From assembly GCA_016206235.1 (NCBI GenBank), contig JACQRZ010000013.1, forward strand, positions 1-19,272: DNA of 19,272 bases, written 5' to 3'. The DNA is from Candidatus Uhrbacteria bacterium (GTDB lineage: Bacteria > Patescibacteriota > Patescibacteriia > JACQRZ01). Position numbers and translations under genes: made by a program. Positions 5,051 to 13,476 of the stretch are shown piece by piece. Position 1 is the stretch's first letter, and every line of letters begins with the position of its first letter. Below the pieces are notes generated by a model. That model was not told the DNA's origin. It did not search any database and saw nothing but the letters and a program-made list of their open reading frames with translations.

Positions 5051-7921
5051 TCACCTTTGTTGTCTATAAAACCTATCACCTATAACCTTCTTCAAATACT
5101 GCCCCGTATAACTGCCCTTTACTTTTGCAACTTCCTCCGGAGTGCCTTGTGCCACGATTGTGCCGCCGCCATCCCCTCCTTCGGGTCCAAGGTCAATAAT
5201 ATAATCAGCAACTTTGAGAACATCGAGATTATGCTCAATGACCATCACGCTGTTTTCTTTTTCAACCAAACGCTGTAACACTGCGATCAACTTTCGCACG
5301 TCTTCAAAGTGTAATCCAGTTGTTGGTTCATCCAAAAGATAGAGTGTACGCCCGGTGTCGCGGCGTGAAAGTTCTGTCGCCAGTTTAATGCGCTGAGCTT
5401 CACCACCAGAAAGTGTGGTTGCAGATTGACCCAATTGCAGATATCCCAAGCCAACATCAACAAGCGTCTGCAATTTATTTTTTACCCGGGGAATGCTTGA
5501 AAAAAAAGCCAAGGCCTCATCAATGGTCATAGCTAAAACATCGGCAATCGTTTTCTCCTTATATTTGATCGACAAGGTTTCCTCGTCATACCGTTTGCCC
5601 TCGCACACTTCACACATAATGTAGACGTCAGGCAAAAAATGCATCTCAATTTTAATAAGCCCATCACCGTCGCAGTTGCCGCATCTCCCTTCAGCAACAT
5701 TAAAACTAAAGCGTCCTGCCGAATATCCCCGCATTCGCGCTTCTTTTGTTGCTGCAAACAACTCACGCACATACGTGAATAATCCAGTATACGTGGCTGG
5801 ATTGGAGCGCGGTGTTCGCCCGATCGGCGCCTGATCGATAATGATTGCTTTATCAAGCTGCGAAAGGCCATCGATCTTGCCGTATGTGCCCGGCTCTTCA
5901 TGAGCATCGTAAAAATATTTTGCCAAAATACGGTAGAGCGTCTCGCTGATAAGCGTACTCTTACCGCTTCCTGAAACGCCAGTGATGCATGTAAACACCG
6001 ACAGTGGAAATTTTGCCTCAATATGTTTGAGGTTGTGATGATGCGCATCGGTAATCGTGAGAAAGCCTCGCGGTTTGCGGCGCCTTGATGGCACTTCAAT
6101 TTTTTTTCGCCCACTTAAGTAATCTGCAGTGAGCGACTTTTTTGACTTGAGAATATCTTTTAATAGACCTTGGGCAATAACCTCGCCGCCATGGACGCCC
6201 GCTCCCGGCCCGATATCAATAATGTGGTCGCACTCACGCATTGTTTCTTCGTCGTGCTCTACTACCACGATCGTGTTACCGATGTCGCGCAAGTTTTTCA
6301 GCGTGCCAATCAGCTTATGGTTATCTCGCTGATGAAGACCGATTGAAGGTTCATCAAGAATATACAACACGCCACGCAACTCAGACCCAATCTGCGTGGC
6401 AAGGTGAATGCGCTGGGCTTCGCCGCCCGAAAGCGTTCCGGCGCTACGCGAGAGTGTAAGATAGTCAAGACCGACGTTCAATAAAAACGACAACCGATTT
6501 TTAATCTCTTTGATAACCTGCCGCGCAATTTTTTCTTGCGTTGCAGTGAGCGGCAATACATCAAAAAAATCATAGGTGTTTCTAATCGACATCTCGGTTG
6601 TTTCAATGATCGACTTCTCCCCTATAGTTACTGCTAAACTCTCTGGTTTTAAACGCTTACCAATGCACTCAGGGCAGGTTGCACTGCGCATAAACCGTTC
6701 GATTTCTGCACGGCGCTCGTCGGAGTCGGTTTGATTATACATTCGACGCAGCTGTGGAATGACTCCCTCGAAAGATCCTCTATATTGAAATGAACTTCCG
6801 GACTTGAACGTGATGTTCATATCTAAATCAGCATCACTTCCATTAAGAACGAGATCAATCACATCGCGCGGCAACTTTTCTATTGGCGTATAGGGATCGA
6901 ATCCGTAGTACTTTGCCAAGTGCTCAACCATGCTTCGTTTGATGCCTGATACCTGGGTTTTCCACGGGGCAATTGCTCCATCCATGAGCGAAAGCGATGG
7001 ATCTTGGATAATGAGGTGCTCATCAAACTCCTGAATCGCTCCAATGCCATGACACTTAGGGCACGCACCCTGCGGGGCGTTGAACGAAAACATTCGTGGC
7101 TGCAGTTCATCGAAGTTGATGCCGCAGTCGATACATGCCAAATGCTGGCTAAAGACTTTTTCCTCAATCTTTTTTTCTTGGCGAGTATCGTGCACATGGC
7201 TCGATCGCTCCGCGAGCGCTACTACAAATCCATTGCCCAGTTTCAGCGCACTTTCAACAGCTTCTTGGAGTCTCGACTTTTCACCTGCATCTGCAACAAG
7301 CCTGTCGACAACTACTTCGATCGTGTGCTGGACGTATCGCTTAAGGAGTATTGACTCAGTGCCAAGATTATAAAAAACGCCATCTACGCGCACTCGTATA
7401 AATCCTTGGCGCTTGAGATCGGAAAAAAGGTAGTCGTACGTCCCTTTTCGCGCTCGAATGAGCGGGCTGAGAATCTGCACGCGATTTCCTTTGTATTCGG
7501 CAATGATCTGCTTGGTGATCGACTGCGCGTCTTGATGTGAAATGATCCGACTGCAATTTGGACAGTGCGGCGTTCCGATACGCGCATAAAGCAAACGCAA
7601 ATAGTCATACAATTCGGTTACCGTACCAACAGTTGAGCGAGGGTTTGACGAGAGTTTTTTTTGCTGAATTGCAATAGCAGGACTCAGACCCTTGATTGAG
7701 TCAACGTCGGGTTTGCTCATGACACCTAAAAACTGCCGAGCATATGCCGACAAGCTTTCCACATATCTCCGCTGACCTTCTGCATAAAGGGTATCAAATG
7801 CAAGGCTCGACTTGCCGCTTCCGGAAAGCCCGGTTACCACGGTTAACGCGTTGATAGGTATATCGACGTTGATATTTTTTAAATTGTGCTCGCGTGCGCC
7901 GCGAATAGAGATGCATTCCAT
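5051..7921 (-). CDS. uvrA: UvrA, DNA damage recognition ATPase
   Basis: UvrA dimers find helix-distorting lesions and load UvrB. All parts are present in 956 residues: first Walker A GLSGSGKSS (31-39); zinc site 1 with C120, C123, C263 and C266; UvrA-specific CPKC (287-290) and CPEC (416-419) motifs; first signature LSGGE (497-501) and Walker B ILDEPSIGLH; second Walker A GVSGSGKST (648-656); the damage-sensing zinc module with CGNC (747-750) and CEVC (770-773); second signature LSGGE (837-841); and second Walker B LLDEPTTGL. The family usually ends soon after SYTGQYLKKV; the last residues here (VIGDRFYRQQR) are encoded by a 7-bp repeat array. The ATG directly follows another heptamer array with no Shine-Dalgarno. 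It is the first gene of a uvrA-uvrC pair. Confidence 0.97.
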   Translation of the reverse strand: MECISIRGAREHNLKNINVDIPINALTVVTGLSGSGKSSLAFDTLYAEGQRRYVESLSAYARQFLGVMSKPDVDSIKGLSPAIAIQQKKLSSNPRSTVGTVTELYDYLRLLYARIGTPHCPNCSRIISHQDAQSITKQIIAEYKGNRVQILSPLIRARKGTYDYLFSDLKRQGFIRVRVDGVFYNLGTESILLKRYVQHTIEVVVDRLVADAGEKSRLQEAVESALKLGNGFVVALAERSSHVHDTRQEKKIEEKVFSQHLACIDCGINFDELQPRMFSFNAPQGACPKCHGIGAIQEFDEHLIIQDPSLSLMDGAIAPWKTQVSGIKRSMVEHLAKYYGFDPYTPIEKLPRDVIDLVLNGSDADLDMNITFKSGSSFQYRGSFEGVIPQLRRMYNQTDSDERRAEIERFMRSATCPECIGKRLKPESLAVTIGEKSIIETTEMSIRNTYDFFDVLPLTATQEKIARQVIKEIKNRLSFLLNVGLDYLTLSRSAGTLSGGEAQRIHLATQIGSELRGVLYILDEPSIGLHQRDNHKLIGTLKNLRDIGNTIVVVEHDEETMRECDHIIDIGPGAGVHGGEVIAQGLLKDILKSKKSLTADYLSGRKKIEVPSRRRKPRGFLTITDAHHHNLKHIEAKFPLSVFTCITGVSGSGKSTLISETLYRILAKYFYDAHEEPGTYGKIDGLSQLDKAIIIDQAPIGRTPRSNPATYTGLFTYVRELFAATKEARMRGYSAGRFSFNVAEGRCGNCDGDGLIKIEMHFLPDVYIMCEVCEGKRYDEETLSIKYKEKTIADVLAMTIDEALAFFSSIPRVKNKLQTLVDVGLGYLQLGQSATTLSGGEAQRIKLATELSRRDTGRTLYLLDEPTTGLHFEDVRKLIAVLQRLVEKENSVMVIEHNLDVLKVADYIIDLGPEGGDGGGTIVAQGTPEEVAKVKGSYTGQYLKKVIGDRFYRQQR
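5060..5087 (-). repeat. Heptamer array in the 3' end of uvrA
   Basis: Read on the minus strand, four 7-bp units GGTTATA, GGTGATA, GGTTTTA and TAGACAA follow one another without gaps. They encode most of the last residues of UvrA and end about 20 bp before the uvrC start codon. The units resemble the GGGTATA array at the window edge, which also ends in GGTTTTA. Confidence 0.75.
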
Positions 7922-7957
7922 TGCAGTGGTTAGTGGATAGTCGTTAGTGGTTAGTCA
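7922..7957. repeat. Heptamer array abutting the uvrA start codon
   Basis: On the plus strand the units read TAGTGGA, TAGTCGT, TAGTGGT and TAGTCAT, preceded by AGTGGT, with a 7-bp period and one or two differences between units. On the minus strand this is an ACTAACC-type repeat that ends 4 nt before the uvrA ATG, in the position where a ribosome-binding site would be. Confidence 0.85.
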
Positions 7958-7962
7958 TTATA
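7957..7962 (-). promoter_or_regulatory. Possible -10 box of uvrA
   Basis: A perfect TATAAT on the minus strand lies just upstream of the heptamer array, about 35 nt before the uvrA start. Transcription from here would place the array in the 5' leader. No good -35 box is present at 16-18 bp; the T tract of the preceding terminator occupies that position. Confidence 0.4.
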
Positions 7963-7975
7963 TTCTGCTTTTATC

Positions 7976-8011
7976 AAAAAGAAAAGAAGGGGGGCCAACG
8001 GCACCACCTTC
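7976..8011 (-). terminator. Rho-independent terminator after the lipoprotein gene
   Basis: On the minus strand GAAGGTGGTGCC pairs with GGCCCCCCTTC around a GTT loop (ten pairs, one bulge, one mismatch), followed by TTTTCTTTTT. It starts 15 bp after the stop codon at 8027 and separates the lipoprotein gene from uvrA. Confidence 0.88.
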
Positions 8012-8026
8012 ATAGTATACTCCCTT

Positions 8027-9346
8027 TTATAGCACAAAAGCATTACCGCTCAGCGCGTAAAAAGGCTTCATGAATTTGAGGAGCGCAAATACCGATGTCG
8101 GGTCTATGGCATATCGATACAAGCCTGTCCTCTCGAACTGGTTATTAACGATCGTGCGGCCATAGGCAAGATAGAGATATTTTCTCGATTCGTCATAGGC
8201 AATCTGAAGAGGATCATTATGTTGTATTGAGCAGTTGAGGCCGTAGGAGTTGCACCGCTCATATGCCTGTATCTTATCTTCAGGCAATCGTAAGACGTAC
8301 TTCAACTTACTATCAAGATCCATGATGGTAACGTCTGTAGAGGAACTCGAATAAAAAAGATGCGTCGGGGTCACATAGACCAGCCTTTCAATAGCTGTTT
8401 CGTCTTTTGCAATTTTAACGTCACTGAGTCCGCCTCCGGTATACACATATCTATCTCCAAATAAATCAACAACATCTATTTCCACTTTCGGCACGCCTTG
8501 AACATTTGGAATGATGAAATCATATCGTATTTGCACACTCGGCGGATCATGCATCTTAAAATAAACTTCATAGTTAAGGTGTCTCGAAAGTTCAACCCGT
8601 CTATTCACAAACATCCGGTAGGACATACCAAATGTTACCGTATTAAATCCTGATATATAAGAAATATATTCACCGCCAAAAAACCAAGTGCGCCGAACAT
8701 ATGGTATCGTCGTCTCACCGGTTGGCATAATACACGTAAAGGTATCATCTTGTTCAACTCGAAACGGCGCGGTAGTCTTATGGGCATCTTCTACATCTGT
8801 AGGAAAATTCTGAAAGCTTACTTTCGGATTGGTCTGATTCTGCTCTTGCTTTGCCTTGTCAAAATTAATCAACTGAACAAATACTTCCTTGGTATCTCGC
8901 TTCACAGCAACTGCGACTGGCTCTATGGTGCCAGGGTATGGATAATACCCTATCCTTTGCTGGTAGGTTCCAACAGGTATTGAACTCAAAACTTGAAATC
9001 TTCCATCTTCCGTTAAGTTCAGAAAACTCACGTGTGGCGTTGGAGATGGTGATGGTGTCGGAGTTGGACTGGGAGTTGGCGTTGGAGCGGCAGACGATGT
9101 CGGCGATGCTATTTGCGTTGGAGCGGCAGACGATGTCGACGCAACCGTCGGTGACGGCGTGTTGGGATAGTAAATCACCGTTGTTGCCGTAGGCGATGGC
9201 GTTTGGCTGCTTTGCACTACCGACGGCGCAAGAGACGGAGTATTCGTTGCCTGCGTTTTTACATCACTCTTTTCAATAGTCGGGGATACAACGGCGACAC
9301 AGCCGCTTAATGCAATAAATAGGAGGCTGTAACGCGCACTCTTCAT
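8027..9346 (-). CDS. Secreted lipoprotein with a Thr/Pro/Ser-rich stalk
   Basis: A 439-residue protein with a lipoprotein signal: positive N-terminus MKSARYS, a short hydrophobic stretch, and the lipobox LSGC with C16 as the acylated cysteine. Residues about 34-106 are a low-complexity Thr/Ser/Pro/Ala linker, typical of a stalk that holds a domain away from the membrane. It contains an internal 12-residue repeat around SSAAPT. The remaining 330 residues form a beta-rich extracytoplasmic domain with repeated aromatic strands and blocks such as KYLYLAYGR and THLFYSSSS that could be beta-propeller-like; I do not recognise a family. AAGGAG lies about 10 nt upstream of the ATG. The gene has its own promoter and terminator. 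Confidence 0.85.
   Translation of the reverse strand: MKSARYSLLFIALSGCVAVVSPTIEKSDVKTQATNTPSLAPSVVQSSQTPSPTATTVIYYPNTPSPTVASTSSAAPTQIASPTSSAAPTPTPSPTPTPSPSPTPHVSFLNLTEDGRFQVLSSIPVGTYQQRIGYYPYPGTIEPVAVAVKRDTKEVFVQLINFDKAKQEQNQTNPKVSFQNFPTDVEDAHKTTAPFRVEQDDTFTCIMPTGETTIPYVRRTWFFGGEYISYISGFNTVTFGMSYRMFVNRRVELSRHLNYEVYFKMHDPPSVQIRYDFIIPNVQGVPKVEIDVVDLFGDRYVYTGGGLSDVKIAKDETAIERLVYVTPTHLFYSSSSTDVTIMDLDSKLKYVLRLPEDKIQAYERCNSYGLNCSIQHNDPLQIAYDESRKYLYLAYGRTIVNNQFERTGLYRYAIDPTSVFALLKFMKPFYALSGNAFVL
9079..9138. repeat. 24-bp exact direct repeat in the lipoprotein stalk
   Basis: An identical 24-bp segment occurs at 9079-9102 and 9115-9138, a 36-bp offset and therefore in frame, encoding two SSAAPT-type blocks of the stalk. 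The flanking DNA (about 9030-9080) is further hexamer-like Pro/Thr/Ser codon repetition, which probably varies in length between strains. Confidence 0.85.
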
Positions 9347-9382
9347 CGGTTGTTTCTCCTTGTCAAAAGAACAGTACTCAGC

Positions 9383-9410
9383 AGTATAATATAAAAAGTT
9401 TTTTTTACAA
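9383..9410 (-). promoter_or_regulatory. Promoter of the lipoprotein gene
   Basis: On the minus strand TTGTAA (9405-9410) and TATACT (9383-9388) are 16 bp apart, with an A/T-rich spacer. The expected leader is about 30 nt and contains the AAGGAG ribosome-binding site. Confidence 0.65.
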
Positions 9411-9420
9411 GAACTGCGAA

Positions 9421-9460
9421 GCCCGCCTCAGTTTTGCGTAAGCAAAAGTTAGGCTGGGAT
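9421..9460 (-). other. Hairpin over the ABC exporter stop codon
   Basis: GTTTTGC and GCAAAAG around a GTAA loop, extended by CCT/AGG and further partial pairing, form a strong stem-loop that includes the exporter gene's TAA (9449-9451). No T tract follows directly on either strand, so this could be a weak or Rho-assisted terminator, or a 3'-end stabilising structure. Confidence 0.5.
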
Positions 9461-11227
9461 AAAACCTCCTGATTGCAGCTTCCATAACCTTTGGTACAAC
9501 CCTTTCGTTTTCTTCAAAAGGTCGGCGTGCGATCCCTGTTCGATGATTTTTCCTTCTTTCAATACAATAATCCGATCCATCTTCTTAATAGTCGAGAGAC
9601 GGTGCGCAATGGCAATGGTTGTCTTTCCTTTCATCACCGTATCGAGCGCGTCTTGGATAAGCATTTCGGAATGAGAATCAAGACTTGATGTTGCCTCATC
9701 CAAAATAAGAATGGGCGCATTTTTGAGAATCGCACGGGCAATGGCAATGCGTTGACGCTCACCGCCCGACAACTTAATACCCCGCTCTCCCACAAGCGTA
9801 TCGTATTTTTTTGGCAGATGATCAATAAATTCGTTGCAATGAGCCAACCTTGCAGCCTCAAATACCTCTTCATCGCTCGCGTCACGTCTTCCATAACGAA
9901 TGTTTTCCAAGAGCGACCGGTGGAATAAGATTGGCTCTTGCGGGACGAATGCAATAGTGTTACGCAAACTTTCTTGGCTCACTTTTGCAATAGAATGACC
10001 ATCGATCGTAATGCTCCCGCTCTGAATATCATACAAACGGAGAAGGATGCTGATGATCGTTGACTTTCCAGCGCCTGAAGAACCTACCAGCGCGACGCGC
10101 TCACCTCCTTTAATCGTGCATGAAAAACGATTGATAACCGGCGCGTGGCTCGGGTAATGAAACAACACGTTTTGAAACTGAATCTTACCTTTTGTTACTG
10201 TGAGCGTGGAAGCCCTTGGCGAGTCCTGTACACCAAAAGGAGTCATAATAATCTCGACCATTTCACTGCTGTCTGCAAATGCTTCATACACATCGCGTAT
10301 GCGGCGACCAATATCCCAAAGCTTTGCAAAAAGCGTTAGAAGATACGTCTGAATCAACACAAAACTGCCTATCGACATAGTACCATCGCGCCAACCCTGC
10401 AACGCGATGTAAAAAAGGAAAAATTCGAGCGCGGTAAAAAGTACGCCCTGAACCAAATCGTTGGCAATATTCAAGTGCCAAGAAAAAAGCATTGCCTTGC
10501 GATGTGATTGGCTCACATCAATAAATCGTTCGTCTTCAGTATGTTCACCCGTAAAGAGCTTGATGGAAACATTATTGGTGAGCGAGTCAGCAAGCTGTGC
10601 TGTTACTTTTGAATCGCGACGTGATCGCTCTTGGTCGTACTTCATTTTGTAGAGCGAAAAAAACACATTGAACATGACAAACACAATCGTCCAGATAATC
10701 ATGGCAAGCGCGACTGCTTTGTTTTCAAAAAATATAAAAACGATTGAGCCGATGATGCCTATGCATAAAGGAAAAAAACTATAGTAGACTGCGTCCCAAA
10801 AACGTTCAAAGGAACGCTGCAGTCGGTTGACTTTTTGTACAAGCGCTCCGGTGAAATTATTGGCAAAAAAAGAATATGAGTGCCCAAGGAGAACCTGAAA
10901 TGAGCGTTCGCGCAAACGAGCCATGATTCGAGACTGAAAGTGAGAATCAATAAAGCCACCTCCTCGTTTTAATAGAACTTCGAAAAGATGCAAAAACAGA
11001 GCAAAAAGAATAATGCGCACTAACAGGGCGTAAGATTCGCTTGTTGGTACGGATGAAGTAAGAACATTAAAAAAATACTTATATACTTGAGGTGAGAATA
11101 GACTTACAACGGTACCACACGCAATTGCAATAAGTCCGACTGCCATGAGCATGCGCTCTTTTTTCATCTCTTGCCAATACACCGAAAGCACTGCGCCAAT
11201 GGTCGATTTTGTTATTTTCTCCTTCAT
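9449..11227 (-). CDS. MsbA-type ABC exporter (fused membrane and ATPase domains)
   Basis: A 592-residue ABC half-transporter that should work as a homodimer in the cytoplasmic membrane and export lipids, peptides or drugs; the substrate cannot be read from sequence. Six predicted membrane helices lie at about 27-50, 65-87, 146-167, 170-193, 258-279 and 286-304. The ATPase domain has Walker A GSSGAGKST (382-390), Q-loop Q430, signature LSGGE (486-490), Walker B ILILDE (506-511) and switch H542 in AHRLST. All catalytic residues are intact. It starts 15 bp after the uvrB stop codon and is probably cotranscribed with uvrB. There is no clear Shine-Dalgarno; a TATACT in the 15-bp gap could be a weak internal -10 box. 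Confidence 0.95.
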   Translation of the reverse strand: MKEKITKSTIGAVLSVYWQEMKKERMLMAVGLIAIACGTVVSLFSPQVYKYFFNVLTSSVPTSESYALLVRIILFALFLHLFEVLLKRGGGFIDSHFQSRIMARLRERSFQVLLGHSYSFFANNFTGALVQKVNRLQRSFERFWDAVYYSFFPLCIGIIGSIVFIFFENKAVALAMIIWTIVFVMFNVFFSLYKMKYDQERSRRDSKVTAQLADSLTNNVSIKLFTGEHTEDERFIDVSQSHRKAMLFSWHLNIANDLVQGVLFTALEFFLFYIALQGWRDGTMSIGSFVLIQTYLLTLFAKLWDIGRRIRDVYEAFADSSEMVEIIMTPFGVQDSPRASTLTVTKGKIQFQNVLFHYPSHAPVINRFSCTIKGGERVALVGSSGAGKSTIISILLRLYDIQSGSITIDGHSIAKVSQESLRNTIAFVPQEPILFHRSLLENIRYGRRDASDEEVFEAARLAHCNEFIDHLPKKYDTLVGERGIKLSGGERQRIAIARAILKNAPILILDEATSSLDSHSEMLIQDALDTVMKGKTTIAIAHRLSTIKKMDRIIVLKEGKIIEQGSHADLLKKTKGLYQRLWKLQSGGFIPA

Positions 11228-11242
11228 CCCGTTAGTATAGCA

Positions 11243-13174
11243 CTATTGCTTCTTCTTAAGGCTCTTGAGCGTGTCGCGCAACACGATCGCTCGCTCAAAA
11301 TCCAAACGCTCAACGGCATCGCGTAATTCTTCTTCGAGCCGCACTAGTGCCTTGTCGATAGGCTCGCCCTTAATGAACACTTCTTCAGTTTCAAGCTCGC
11401 CTGCCGAAATGGCTTTGACGATACTTTGTGGAGTAATGCCGTGTTTCTTATTGTATGCTATCTGAATATCTCGGCGACGCTGTGTTTCTTCGATTGCAGA
11501 TTTTATGGAGTTGGTCATGATGTCTGCATACATGATCACATGCCCTCGCACATTGCGCGCGGCACGGCCAATCGTCTGAATAAGACTTGTGCTATTGCGC
11601 AAGAATCCTTCTTTATCGGCGTCAAGTATGACTACAAGTGAAACTTCTGGGATATCGAGCCCTTCGCGCAACAGATTGATGCCAACGAGCACATCAAACG
11701 TTCCGAGACGCAAATCTTTCAAAATAGTGCTGCGCTCGAGCGTGTCGATCTCGCTGTGCATATAGCGCGCCTTAACGCCCGCCAGCACCAAGTACTCTGC
11801 CAATTCTTCAGCGGCACGCTTGGTGAGGGCTGTTACAAGCACGCGGTCGCCATGCTCAATTGTCCTCATTACTTCTGTGATTAAATCAGCAATACAGCCC
11901 TGTATTGGTCGCACCTCAATTTCTGGATCGAGAAGCCCTGTGGGACGAACAACTTGTTCAACAACCTGTCCACTATGACTATGCTCGTACTCAGATGGCG
12001 TTGCACTCGTAAAAATCGCGTGCTTAAGATAGGTTTCAAACTCATGAAATCGCAACGGACGATTATCGTACGCTGATGGCAGACGAAAACCATAGTCAAT
12101 GAGATTTTTTTTGCGCGACCGGTCTCCATAATACATGCCGCGGACTTGCGGAATTGTCACATGACTTTCATCAATACACACCAGAAAATCCTTTGAAGAC
12201 GGGCTCTGCTTGAAGAAATCGAGAAGCGTAAATGGCGGTTCGCCAGGATTTCGAGCGTCAAAATGACGTGAATAATTCTCAATCCCCTTGCAATAGCCAA
12301 GTTCTTCGATCATCTCAATATCATACAGCGTGCGCTGCTCCAGACGATGACGTTCGATAAGATCAAGTTTTGGCAACGTTTCTGCCAATTCTGCGCGAAT
12401 AGTTTCTAATGCCGCCCTCCGCTTATCTTCCGGCGCCATGAATGGTTTTGCCGGGAAAATCCTCGTGTGTGCGGGCAGCTCTCGCACCGAAAGATTGATC
12501 GGGTCTAAAATACTGATCTGTTCAATTTCATCGCCAAAGAATTCGAAGCGATACACGTCACCACCGAATCCTTGAATGAGATCAACAACATCGCCTCGCA
12601 CGCGAAATCGGCCGGCCGCCAAGTCGATATCATTACGAAGATACAAAAGCTCGATGAGCTTCTCTAAAAACTGCGTTCGCGAAACTTTTTGGCCTACCCG
12701 CATCTCAAAAATACTCTGTCTAAAATCATACGGACTTCCAAGACTGTAAATGCATGAGACTGATGAGACAACAATGACATCGGGCCGCGACATAAGCGAC
12801 GAGATTGTTTCTATGCGAAGCTGGTCAAGTTTTTGATTAATCTGCGTTTCTTTTTCAATATAGGTATCGGTTTGCGGCAGATAGCTTTCTGGCTGATAGT
12901 AATCGTAGTAGGAGACAAAGTAACACACTTTGTTGTCTGGGAAAAAATTTTTGAACTCATTGAAGAGCTGGGCTGCCAAGGTCTTGTTATGCGCCATCAC
13001 CAGTGTTGGCTTTTGCACGTTTTGAATGACATTGGCTAGTGAAAAAGTTTTGCCCGACCCCGTAATTCCAAGAAGCGTTTGTCCGCCAAAGCGAAAAAAA
13101 CCATCGGTAAGCTGCTCGATGGCTTTCGGCTGGTCGCCGGCCAGCGCGAATTCGGATTGTAATTGAAATCTCAT
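11243..13174 (-). CDS. uvrB: UvrB excinuclease subunit
   Basis: UvrB receives damaged DNA from UvrA, inserts a beta-hairpin between the strands to verify the lesion, and recruits UvrC. The 643-residue protein has Walker A GITGSGKT (36-43), the beta-hairpin region YYDYYQPESYLP (89-100), the DESH box (335-338), helicase motifs ending in QTIGRAAR (about 536-543), and a C-terminal UVR domain (about 605-640) that pairs with the one in UvrC. Length is slightly below the usual 660-680, with no missing core motif. The ATG at 13174 is preceded by an A-rich leader without a Shine-Dalgarno and, further upstream, by an inverted heptamer array. It probably belongs to a transcript starting near 13470 that also carries the 59-aa protein and the exporter. 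Confidence 0.98.
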   Translation of the reverse strand: MRFQLQSEFALAGDQPKAIEQLTDGFFRFGGQTLLGITGSGKTFSLANVIQNVQKPTLVMAHNKTLAAQLFNEFKNFFPDNKVCYFVSYYDYYQPESYLPQTDTYIEKETQINQKLDQLRIETISSLMSRPDVIVVSSVSCIYSLGSPYDFRQSIFEMRVGQKVSRTQFLEKLIELLYLRNDIDLAAGRFRVRGDVVDLIQGFGGDVYRFEFFGDEIEQISILDPINLSVRELPAHTRIFPAKPFMAPEDKRRAALETIRAELAETLPKLDLIERHRLEQRTLYDIEMIEELGYCKGIENYSRHFDARNPGEPPFTLLDFFKQSPSSKDFLVCIDESHVTIPQVRGMYYGDRSRKKNLIDYGFRLPSAYDNRPLRFHEFETYLKHAIFTSATPSEYEHSHSGQVVEQVVRPTGLLDPEIEVRPIQGCIADLITEVMRTIEHGDRVLVTALTKRAAEELAEYLVLAGVKARYMHSEIDTLERSTILKDLRLGTFDVLVGINLLREGLDIPEVSLVVILDADKEGFLRNSTSLIQTIGRAARNVRGHVIMYADIMTNSIKSAIEETQRRRDIQIAYNKKHGITPQSIVKAISAGELETEEVFIKGEPIDKALVRLEEELRDAVERLDFERAIVLRDTLKSLKKKQ

Positions 13175-13220
13175 GTTATTTTTTTGTGATTTTTTTGTTT
13201 ATTCATTGCCAATGCGCTGA

Positions 13221-13277
13221 AGAATTATGAAGTATGAAGTATGAATTAAGAGCCTAAATTCGTAATTCTTACTTCCT
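13221..13277. repeat. Inverted heptamer arrays in the uvrB leader
   Basis: Plus-strand units AGAATTA, TGAAGTA, TGAAGTA and TGAATTA (13221-13248) are followed, after 8 bp, by three units of the same type on the opposite strand (13257-13277). The two arms pair at about 16 of 21 positions, so the uvrB leader RNA could fold into a long hairpin. The right arm, read on the minus strand (13253-13275), matches 16661-16683 inside elp3 at 21 of 23 positions. Confidence 0.85.
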
Positions 13278-13279
13278 GA

Positions 13280-13459
13280 TCAAAGAAATGTAATCTTTGG
13301 TTTAGCTTTTAACTTTTTGGGGATGCCCTGATAACTTTTATTCACCTGGGTGCGTTTTGCTTGCGCCGCAAATCCGCCGCCTTTTGGCGCGAACTTTTCC
13401 TTCCGCTTTTTTTCCGCACGAATTACTCCTTTAATCCGTTGTGATAAAACTTTTGCCAT
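13280..13459 (-). CDS. Small basic protein, 59 aa
   Basis: A short gene upstream of uvrB. It starts MAKVLSQRIKGVIRAEKKRK, contains a KGGGF turn near residues 26-30, and ends KPKITFL with a TGA stop. About a quarter of the residues are Lys or Arg, there are no cysteines and no membrane segment, and the composition suggests nucleic-acid binding or a ribosome-associated role, but I recognise no family. Support comes from a textbook promoter 18 nt upstream of the start, protein-like codon structure throughout, and position at the head of a probable operon with uvrB. The ribosome-binding site is weak. Confidence 0.7.
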   Translation of the reverse strand: MAKVLSQRIKGVIRAEKKRKEKFAPKGGGFAAQAKRTQVNKSYQGIPKKLKAKPKITFL

Positions 13460-13476
13460 AGATTTAAGAGCTCACT

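Noticed and set aside
5533..6114. 193-codon minus-strand frame inside uvrA
   Set aside because: It overlaps uvrA on the same strand in another frame and has no recognisable domain; the uvrA motifs show the real frame.
13221..13277. CRISPR-like array
   Set aside because: Units are only 7 bp and contiguous, with no spacers and no cas genes nearby.
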